The notes under the pieces: generated by a model | What the model saw: the letters and a program-made list of their open reading frames with translations, nothing else | What the model was told of the DNA's origin: nothing | Database searches by the model: none | NCBI RefSeq assembly: GCF_001659605.2 | Contig: NC_035169.2 | Coordinates: forward strand, 17,546,263-17,610,262 | DNA length: 64,000 nt | DNA from: Manihot esculenta | Taxonomy: Eukaryota; Streptophyta; Magnoliopsida; Malpighiales; Euphorbiaceae | Direction of reading: 5' to 3' | Shown: one piece after another, positions 56,308 to 64,000 of the stretch | How positions within the stretch are numbered: position 1 is the stretch's first letter | Layout: each line of letters starts with the position of its first letter | Program-made: the position numbers and the translations under genes

Positions 56308-57241
56308 GACCCACATACTGAAGCAAATCCAGGAACTTATCTGTAAACTCGTCAACACTCATCTCGTTTGTCTGTCTCAACTGCTCAAATTCTATTACTT
56401 TCATCTCCCTGGAGCTATCAGGAAAAGCCCACCCTGCAAACTCATTGGCGAACTCTCCCCATGACATACTGTCCATCCTGGGCTCCATATAGTTCTTAAA
56501 CCATTCTCGAGCTTTCTTACACTTAAGTGTAAACCCTGCCATTTCTATGGCTCTACTATCATCTGCTCCCAACTCATCGGTTATCATCTTCACAGTTCTA
56601 AGGTACTCAAATGGATCATCTCCTGGATTGAATTTAGGAGCATCCAATTTCAAGTACTCTGTCATTTTCACCTTACCTCCCCCAGATGAACTAGGCTGAT
56701 GTATGTGGACAACAGGAGCTACTGGTTCTAGTTGTGGTGGTGGAGGTACTGGTTCATTTAGCTCTGGGTGTGCTGCACTTGGATGGGTAGGGGAAGGTGG
56801 ATACATGGGATATGGTGGGTAATCGTGAGAATGAGGCATAGGATAAGGCATATATGGCATGTAAGTAGGATATGGAACATAAATAGAGTACTCCGACATA
56901 CCTCCCATCGGATACCCTGGGTCCTGAGGAAAGGATGGATAGTCAAAACCTAAGGCCTGAGCGCCTCCCTGCGACTCTCCCATACCTTCTTCAGATCTAC
57001 CCATACCCATGCTTTCATCTATAGACTGGTCAATCTCCATAGCCTCCCTCACTTCCTCTGATCTTCCTCCTCTAACTGTACCTCTTCTGCTCTCGTCTAC
57101 AGACCTTCTAGGGTCAATTGACGTACCTTCCCTGCTAGATCTTTGTGACCTTACCCTTGGCAATACAGGAGGACGAGCAGCTGTTCTCTCACTATCTGGT
57201 GGGACTCCAGTCAATCGAGCTGATCGACGAGTTCCTCGCAT
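56308..57241 (-). pseudogene. Chromovirus gag N-terminal part (matrix/capsid), cut by the solo LTR
   Basis: I choose the start MRGTRRSARL at 57241 over an upstream in-frame ATG at 57274, because similar gag proteins begin with short basic sequence and the upstream codons have no family match. Low-complexity segments follow (YPTYMPYMPYPMPHSHDY and VPPPPQLEPVAPV), then the capsid: FNPGDDPFEYLRTVKMITDELG, AREWFKNYMEPRM, WGEFANEFAGWAFPDSSREMKVIEFEQLRQ and SVDEFTDKFLDLLQYVGQA. The frame is undamaged up to the solo LTR at 56302, beyond which the capsid resumes at 54584. Gag forms the virus-like particle. Confidence 0.88.
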
Positions 57242-57468
57242 TTTAACTCTGGAAAACAACACATAACATAGCATATCAGCATATATTTAACTCATATATC
57301 TCACTAATGCACATGCATATCATGGCATTTCATAGCATCAAATAGACAGGACTCAACATCCTATCCTAGTGGACATGATTCCCTATTGTGCTTGACTTCC
57401 TCTAACCTCTATGAGCCCGACACTCTCTCTATAGGTCCGATCAAGTGGACCAGGCTCTGATACCAATG
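57242..57468 (-). promoter_or_regulatory. Chromovirus leader with tRNA-iMet primer site
   Basis: On the minus strand TGGTATCAGAGCCTGG (57450-57465) lies three bases after the LTR end. The rest of the leader is about 200 bp with no coding signal. Confidence 0.9.
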
Positions 57469-59570
57469 TGTAACGACCCCAAAATGGACCGTCACCGGCG
57501 CTAGGATTCAGATCAGCTTAAGGCCGCCAGAACCCGTAGCAAGCCTGCTATATTCTCTGAGTACCTATAAAATCTCATACATGGTCATACATTTTCTGTG
57601 AAACTAAAAACTTTTCTCTGGACCAAGACTTAACCTGTGCATCCACTATCTCTGTACTCTGTACCCCTGACTAGAGCTTGCTCTAGATGGGTTAATTCAT
57701 ACCTGTTAAGCCTGGTTTTTCACATACTCTGTAAAACAGTTATATAAACAGACCATGCAGACAAAAGATTTACAACACAAAAAATAACTAAGTCAAGCAC
57801 AATTCTACCTTTATACACAACTGTTACATCTCTTTAATATTACATGTCCACAATATTCTATTACAAAACTCTTCTCTCTTCCTGTACTCTGCTGGACTTC
57901 CCCTGTACACTGAACCTACAATACTGGGGTTAAGGGAGTGGGATGAGCTCTATAGCCCAGTGAGTAGAACAGTAAAACAAGTCATTAAACATGATCTTAT
58001 GGAATGCATCATATCACAGACAATCCACATCAAGGGTAAACCTGTCACCACATAGTCCCGGTAGCTCTACTGTGCCAGGGCGTAGAATCGAGCACCTGGT
58101 CTTCCTGTCATATATGTATATGTGTATATAACACCTGTGTACTTACCATTGCCAGGGCGTAGTCAAAGACTCCTGGACTTTTCTATACCTGCCAGGGCGT
58201 AGTCAAAGGCTCCTGGACTTCTCTATACCTGCCAGGGCATAGTCAAAGGCTCCTGGACTTCTCTCAGAGACTATTGGATCATTCAGCATTCACCCACATC
58301 AACAAATAACTATGCAATGCAACATATTCATGGATTCTAATGCAAACAACCTACTACATACTCATGATGCATGAATTATGCTAAAAGCATTTCATTTTTC
58401 AATTAAAAGAATTAAGTTTAGTTCCACTCACCTCTGGCTATCTGGACTGACTCTGCAGGCTCTGTAACCTTTGGAGCAGTACTCACTGCTACTCTCTCTG
58501 GTTCCTCTAGTCTGTGCCTACACAGATGGACTCAAATGAGGGACCAAACTAGCTTATGAACAACTCTATTAAACTCCCCAAGAATCCCCTTACACTTACT
58601 CAACCATCCATGCAAAGCATGCAAAGGAAGGCTGGATAGGACACTTTCGGCGGTAGGTTCGGCGGCCGAAAGTCCCCTCCAGAGCCGAAAGTCCAAAGGC
58701 TCGGGGGCAAGCTTAGGCAACCGAAGCCACCTCCTCAGCACATTCCGCGGCCGAACCCTTCTTCGACGGCCGAAGCTGGGTTCATCAGCAAGGCAGAACC
58801 TTGCTCTGCCTTACGCCAAAATGCACCAATCTTCCTCAAACTCAAACACTTCAACTCCTCAACATGCATACACCCAAGCATATGCTCAAAGGGGTCAGAA
58901 ACTACCTTAAAACCCCAACAACACAAAACATATAACACATATACAAGCTTTTCTCACAAAAATATCAAAAACACTCTCTTTTACCCTATTCATACAACTC
59001 TCCCCCAAAACCTCATAAAACCTTCATAAAGCATGAAAACAAGTTCAGGATCTTCACTTACCTTTTGAAATCAAGAAGATGAACTATCCCAACGTGGAGA
59101 TATGAAGCAACTCTCCTTCCAACTCTCCAAACTTCAAAATTCAAGTTTGTAGCTCAAAACCTTCAAAATAACATAAAAATCAATCAAATCTTTGCAAGAT
59201 TTAATGAACACATGAAGAAAACTTAAGGAAGACAGAGTCTCACCTCAGAAAGTGAAAAGATAACCTCATTCTTATCCTTTCAACCGACTGAGGGCCTTTT
59301 ATAGGTGGCTGGCCAGACCACCTTCGGCGGCCACACGTGAAATCGAAAGCCATGCATGTTCGGCGGCCGAATGTCAACTTCGGCGGCCGAACCTGGCTTT
59401 TCTGCCTTGGTTCTTTTCTTTCAAACACTCTTTTCATTTCAACCTTAAAACATTAAAACATACTATATTACTTTAGAAAAACATAAATCTTACCCTTCTA
59501 GAGCATTTCGACCTCCTGGATTCCACCGGACGACAGGAATTTCGATGCCGGACTCTAGCTAGGTATTACA
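57469..59570 (-). repeat. Chromovirus 5' LTR (2102 bp)
   Basis: Bounded by TGTAATACC-type and GGTCGTTACA termini. It contains the TATA box (59295-59304), a splice-donor-like site (59055-59063), GC-palindrome blocks and the hairpin-like repeats (58073-58265). It preserves the empty target site of the nested gag-only element at 58130-58147. Confidence 0.93.
59295..59304 (-). promoter_or_regulatory. LTR TATA box of the nested chromovirus
   Basis: CTATAAAAGG on the minus strand, preceded by GCCAGCCAC. Identical in the 3' LTR at 50219-50228. Confidence 0.65.
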
Positions 59571-60357
59571 TCTTTTATGAATCTTCTGTAGAATCCTACA
59601 TGGCCAAAGAAAGAGCGGATCTCTCTAACGTTTGTTGGATAAGGCAGATTTTTTATGGTATTCACCTTGGCTTTGTCCACTTCAATTCCTTCAGCTGAAA
59701 CGACATGGCCTAAGACCAGACCTTAGTTAACCATGAAGTGGCATTTCTCATAGTTAAGTACAAGATTTGATTCAAGGCATCTTTGTAGGATCTTTTCCAG
59801 ATTGACAAGGCATTCTTTGAAGGAGTTACCGTACACTGTGAAGTCGTCCATAAAGACTTCAATGATTTTCTCCACATAATATGAAAATATGTTCATCATA
59901 CAACGTTGGAAAGTGGCAGGAGCATTGCATAGTCCAAATGGCATTCTTCTAAATGCAAGGTACCAAAAGGAAAAGTGAAGGTGGTCTTCTCTTGATCTTC
60001 TGGAGCCACTGGAATCTGATAAAATCCTGAAAAACCATCTAGACAACAATAGTGGGACTTACATGCAAGCCTTTCTAGCATCTGATCAATGAAAGGTAAG
60101 GGAAAGTGATATTTTCTTGTTGCTGCATTTAGCTTCCTATAGTGCATGCATACTCTCCACCCATTCTGAACCCTAGTTGGAACAAGTTCTCCTTCAGCGT
60201 TTGGAATAATGGTGATTCTAGTTTTCTTTAGGACTACATGCACAGGACTTACCCATTTGCTATCAGAGATTGGGTAGATGATTCCTGCATTCATAAGCTT
60301 GACTATCTCCTTTTTCACCACCTCCATCATAGGAGGATTCAGTCTTCTTTGAGTATC
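59571..60357 (-). pseudogene. Athila-like reverse transcriptase, cut by the chromovirus
   Basis: Shows EVVKKEIVKLMNAGIIYPI, WVSPVHVVLKK, GWRVCMHYRKLNAATRKYHFP, LPFIDQMLERLA and IPVAPEDQEKTTFTFPFG. After a frame change near 59960 come RRMPFGLCNAPATFQRCMM and the catalytic FMDDFTVYGNSF (the FMDD form is usual for Athila-group RT). It then breaks at 59571 inside the sequence GFYRRFIK. The rest of RT and RNase H is at 40935-41513. Identity is well supported by motif order. The enzyme is dead from frame changes, a stop near 59721 and the insertion. Confidence 0.9.
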
Positions 60358-61660
60358 TCAAACAGGCTTGCATTCCTCCTCCATATGTATTCTATGCATG
60401 CATGTGGTGGGGGAGATGTTTTTTATGTCATCTATGGTCCATTCTATGGCTCTCTTGTGTTTCCTCAGTACTTTTAGGAGGCTTTCTTCTTCATGATGGC
60501 TTAATTGATTTGACACTATCACTGGAAGTGTCTTCTCAGCTTCCAAGTACACATATTTCAAGTGGCCAAGAAGAGGCTTCAAATCTGGTTCTGAAATTTT
60601 CTGACCTATAATCTGCTGTCTGGGTGGACAAGTGTCTGTCTGTATTGGATGTCTGGCTGAACTGGATTTCGCTTGCTCCTCTTGTCTGGGCGATTTGACC
60701 TGCGATCTGAGCTGAAAAGGTGTGGTCGGTCCCTTGTCTTCCTGCGTTTGGTTGCAGTTCACCTGCTGAATGCAGCAGACTGTTGCTTTCAGCTTTGGCT
60801 TTTTTTGGCTTCCTTCATCTTTTTGGCTAGCCTCCCTGCAAAAGTCATTGTTTAGCATATCATCTTGATTCATATCAAAAACTTCCTGGCTCAAACAATC
60901 AATGATATCTAAACCATAAACAGGGGACATGTCATAGGAATATTTAATGGCATCATAAACATTAAATTTTATTATTTCCCCTTCAAATTCCATGGTCAAT
61001 GTGCCATCATGAACATCTATCTTAGTTCTGGCTATGCTCAAGAAGGGTCGCCCAAGTAGGATGTCTGAAGTAGTGTTGCTATTGTCTTTCTCCATATCAA
61101 TCATATAGAAATCTGCTGGAAAGACAAGTTGATCTACTTGCACTAGAATATCTTCTAGAACTCCTTTTGGATATACTACAGATCTGTCAGCCAATTAAAT
61201 GACCACTCTTGTGTCTTTCAGTGCACCTGCATTCAAAGATATAAACATTAATTGATGCACCTAAGTCACACATGGCCTTTTTGATGCCCACATTTCCAAT
61301 TTTACAAGAAACAACAAACATCCCTTTATCTTTGTACTTGGCTGGGAGTTCTCTCTTTATGATAGCTGTCACAACTTCACCTACACTTACCTTTTCTTTC
61401 TCAGCAAGCTTCCTTCGATTAGTGCACAGTTCTTTCAAAAATTTTGCATACTTGGGAATTTGTTTCACAGCATCTAGCAAGGGTATGTTGATCTCCACTT
61501 TCCTGAAGGTTTCAAGGATCTCTCTTTCTTCTTTTTCTTTTTGTGATTTTTCAAACCTTTTTGGAAAGGGAGGTGGAATCTTGAAACTTACTTGCTGATT
61601 TGTATTCTGTTAGTGTACTGGTTCTGTTTTCCCAGTCCGTTTGGACAAACAGTATTCTGG
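60358..61660 (-). pseudogene. Athila-like protease and linker
   Basis: 61187-61498 carries INIPLLDAVKQIPKYAKFLKEL, ELPAKYKDKGMF and the protease active site CDLGASINV, where D-L-G-A-S is the form seen in Athila-type elements. A frame change near 61200 leads to 60358-61194 with VYPKGVLEDILVQVDQLVFPADFY, ILLGRPFLSIARTKIDV (flap and C-terminal protease) and a long variable linker up to HKRAIEWTIDDIKNISPTTC, which precedes RT. Stops lie at about 61616-61661. The protease would cut the polyprotein. Confidence 0.88.
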
Positions 61661-62959
61661 CTATTTTTCTTCAGTAGCTTGTCTTTGCAGTTGTGAACTT
61701 CCATCACCAGCCTTGACATCTTGAAGCTCTTTCCCACTTCTTAACGTGATAGCACTTACATTTTGCCTAGGATTAGCTTCAGTCTGGGAAGGTAACTTAT
61801 CTTGGGATTCAAGCTTGCTCACTGAGGTGGCTATTTGACCCATCTGCTGTTGGAGACTTTGCACAGAATTTGCCAATGTCTTCATCATCTCCTCAAGGTG
61901 CTTATTGAAACTTAGAGGTGCTGGATTTCTTTGATAGTTTTGGTAGTTGTTAGCCCTTGCATAGCTGAAGTTCGGATGGTCCCTCCAACCTGGATTGTAG
62001 GTGTTAGAGTAGGGATCATATCTTGGCTGGCTATTGAATCCTCCAATTGCATTCACTTGCTGGTCATCCTCTTGAAGTGTAGGACATTGATCAGTTGGGT
62101 GTCCTACATGTGCACATATCCCACATGGTCTAATTTACTGAAATTGTTGAGCTTGACCTATGACAAGACTTTTCACAGCAGAGATTAGTTCAAAAATTTG
62201 AGAAGTGAGAACAGATGTACTTACCTCATTGACTCATCTTTGCAGCTGCTTTTCATCTCCATATTGTCTAGATGCTGCTACAAGTGTTGAAATCAACTCT
62301 CTAATTGCTTGAGGTATTTTATCTTCAATTGAACCTCCACATGCTACATCAATGAATTTCCTTTCGGATGGTAGCAAACCTCCATAGAAGAATTCTATGA
62401 GTGATTTATCTGAAATGTCATGTTGAGGACAGCTTGTACACAATCTCTTAAATCTTTCCCAATAATCATACAAATCCTCAGTATCTTTTTGCTTAATGCC
62501 ACTAGTCTCTCTTCTTATGCCTATGGCTTTAGAAGTTGGGAAATGTTTATTTAGAAAAGCTCTTACCATACCATCCCAATAAGTGATTGATCCAGGTAGT
62601 AAGTAAAACAACCAATCTTTAGCATAATCATCAAGTGAGAATGAGAGTGCTCTCAGTTTTACATGCTCTTTACTTATGCCTTGCAGCCTCATGGATGAAC
62701 ATACAATGTGAAATTCTTTCAAGTGCTTGTATGGATTTTCATTCTCCAAACCTCTAAATTTAGGTAGTAGATGTATCAAACCTGTTTTGAGCTCAAAAGG
62801 GACTGTCAGAGGTGGATAGGTGATGTAGAGAGGTGTTTGATCACCTATAGGGGCTACCAACTCTCTCAGTGTTCTTTCTCTTGGCATTGGTGGCCTCATT
62901 GCTGGATTTTCTGGTATTAATTCATCATGGACAGCAGGTTCAGCATGGGCAGCAAGTTG
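61661..62959 (-). pseudogene. Athila-like gag, cut at its N-terminus by a chromovirus LTR
   Basis: The upstream part (62234-62959) has the capsid: MRPPMPRERTLRELVAP, PFELKTGLIHLLPKFRGLEN, PYKHLKEFHIVC, AKDWLFYLLPGSITYWDGM, FLNKHFPTSKAIGIRRET and FYGGLLPSERKFIDVACGG. Stops follow at about 62235 and 62133. Then comes the knuckle PCGICAHVGHPTDQCP (about 62090-62130), QPRYDPYSNTYNPGWRDHP, and a C-terminal helix with MMKTLANSVQSLQQQMGQIA. The N-terminus is lost beyond 62960. The knuckle and following segment are the closest match to the gag-only element's protein. Confidence 0.9.
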
Positions 62960-64000
62960 TGTAATACCTGGCTAGACCCCGGCACCGGAATTCCTACTTT
63001 CCGAGAATGTCCATTGGAATCTGAAATTTTAAGGATGTCGGAGCTTTCTAGAAGGGTAAAATAAATGTTTTCTCAAATGTTTTTTCATGTTTTTATTGTT
63101 TTGATTAAGCAAATTTGAGTTTTGAAAAGAAAAGACCAAGGAGGGAAAAAACCAAGTTCGGCCGCCGAACATGGGGCTGTTTAGGGGGCACGTTAGGCTG
63201 CTGAAGGTGGTGGAGCTGTGGAGACAGTTTTGGCCGCCGAAGGTGGTTGACCGGCCACCTATAAAAGGGCCCCTTATCCGGATTGGAGGTGAGTTTTCTC
63301 TCTCTTTTCAGGCATAGGTGAGTTCTTGTCCTCCTTTGGTTGATTTCTTGTAGTTCTTTAAAGTTGAGCAAGTTTTAAGTAGCTTTTAACTTGGTTTTGA
63401 AGCTTTTGAGCTAAAGAGCAAAGTTGTGAGGCTTGGAGATTCTGGATCTGTTTTCCTTTGCATCTCCGAGTTTAGACCATCAATCCTCTCGATCTTTAAG
63501 AGGTAAGCATGGATCCTCACCTTTCTTTATGTTTTAAGTGTGTTTTGAAGGGTTTTAGTGAGTTTTATGCATGGTTATGCATGGTTTGCATGATTTTGGC
63601 TTATGTTGATCATAAGCCATATGTGTGGTTTTGTGTTGTTTTTGGGGGTTTGAGCTAGTTCTACGCCCCTATATGCATGGAGAAGGGTATATGCATGTTT
63701 TTGAGAGGTTGAATGCTTGTTATGCATGTTTGGAGAGGTTTGGAAGGCTTGGGAGGCTTCTTGTGTGTGAGGCTGAGTTCTGGAAGAACTCAGGTTCGGC
63801 AGCCGAAGCCATGTTCGACCGCCGAACCCCTTGAGGAGGTTGTTTTGGCTGCCTAAACTCGCCCCCGAAAGTTTGGACTTTCGGCTCTGGAGTGGAGTTT
63901 CGACCGCCGAACCTGCCTCCGAAGGTTGTTGAGTTTCGGCTCTAGAACCACTTTCGGCCGCCGAAGGTGCCGCTGAAAGTGGCTGAGTTTCGGCTCTGGA
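62960..64000 (+). mobile_element. Chromovirus LTR, 5' part (runs off the window)
   Basis: Starts TGTAATACCTGGCTAGACC. It contains a TATA box at 63259-63268 (CTATAAAAGG), a splice-donor-like AGGTAAGCA at 63501 and GC-palindrome units from 63795 to the end. The five bases before it are AGTTG. Whether it is a solo LTR or the start of a full element cannot be told. Confidence 0.9.
63259..63268 (+). promoter_or_regulatory. LTR TATA box
   Basis: CTATAAAAGG after GGCCAC, at the position shared with the other chromovirus LTRs. Confidence 0.65.

Larger units (their letters stand above)
41519..59570 (-). mobile_element. Tekay/Del-like chromovirus, nested host of two further insertions
   Basis: Minus-strand order: 5' LTR (57469-59570), tRNA-iMet primer site (57450-57465), gag, protease, RT, RNase H, integrase, chromodomain, purine tract, 3' LTR (41519-50494). 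RT before integrase, the GPF/Y-type RYIGPFEIL and the terminal chromodomain mark a chromovirus. It is inserted in Athila pol with 5 bp target sites TCTTC (41514-41518) and TCTTT (59571-59575), differing by one base. Removing insertions at 42197-48909 and 54590-56302 gives an element of roughly 9.6 kb. All coding parts are damaged. Confidence 0.92.

Noticed and set aside
59723..60049. FMDD in place of YxDD in the Athila-like RT, considered as an unusual active site
   Set aside because: FMDD is the ordinary form in Athila-group elements as I recall them, so it is not a noteworthy change.

Overview
The window is transposon-rich plant nuclear DNA. A block of tandem 5S ribosomal RNA genes, Ty3/gypsy chromovirus and Athila-type elements, a Ty1/copia element, a LINE tail and a broken plant SWIM zinc-finger gene all point to a eudicot. 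The GC-palindrome-rich LTRs resemble what I recall from Euphorbiaceae such as cassava or rubber tree, but that placement is a weak guess. I see no intact host protein-coding gene.

Layout. (1) 1-3008 is the 3' end of a plus-strand Tekay/Del-like chromovirus: decayed integrase/chromodomain, polypurine tract and a complete 2.49 kb LTR. It sits inside a 5S spacer. (2) 3009-20730 is a 5S rDNA array read on the minus strand: 26 near-full-length genes (115-134 bp), two 55 bp stubs and six units that have lost the gene. Units are mostly about 520 bp. The array contains a solo Athila-type LTR (7200-8873, with target duplication) and a 4.25 kb higher-order duplication (10862-15109 and 15110-19352). (3) 20731-23230 is AT-rich sequence ending in a broken gypsy integrase. 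(4) 23235-30381 is a decayed copia element with a truncated 5' LTR. (5) 30382-38531 holds the SWIM zinc-finger pseudogene, a cluster of GCGAC inverted repeats like those of CACTA elements, a 5'-truncated LINE, an AT-rich minisatellite and gene-poor AT-rich DNA.

(6) 38532-62959 is a nested stack on the minus strand. The outermost element is Athila-like (LTR 38532-39937, RNase H up to 41513, then RT, protease and gag at 59571-62959). A chromovirus (41519-59570) is inserted within its pol gene. Inside that chromovirus lie two later insertions: a 6.7 kb gag-only non-autonomous Athila-like element in its 3' LTR (42197-48909, target duplication CCTGT) and a plus-strand solo chromovirus LTR in its gag (54590-56302, target duplication GGCTT). 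(7) 62960-64000 is the start of another plus-strand chromovirus LTR that cuts the outer Athila gag.

The only long undamaged reading frame is the gag of the non-autonomous element (45299-46636). The other element genes carry stops or frameshifts. The most interesting points are the 5S consensus with apparently compensatory changes, the higher-order 5S duplication carrying shared lesions, a triple-hairpin repeat in the chromovirus LTR whose stem appears to covary between subfamilies, and the same GC-palindrome minisatellite in LTRs of two different gypsy lineages.
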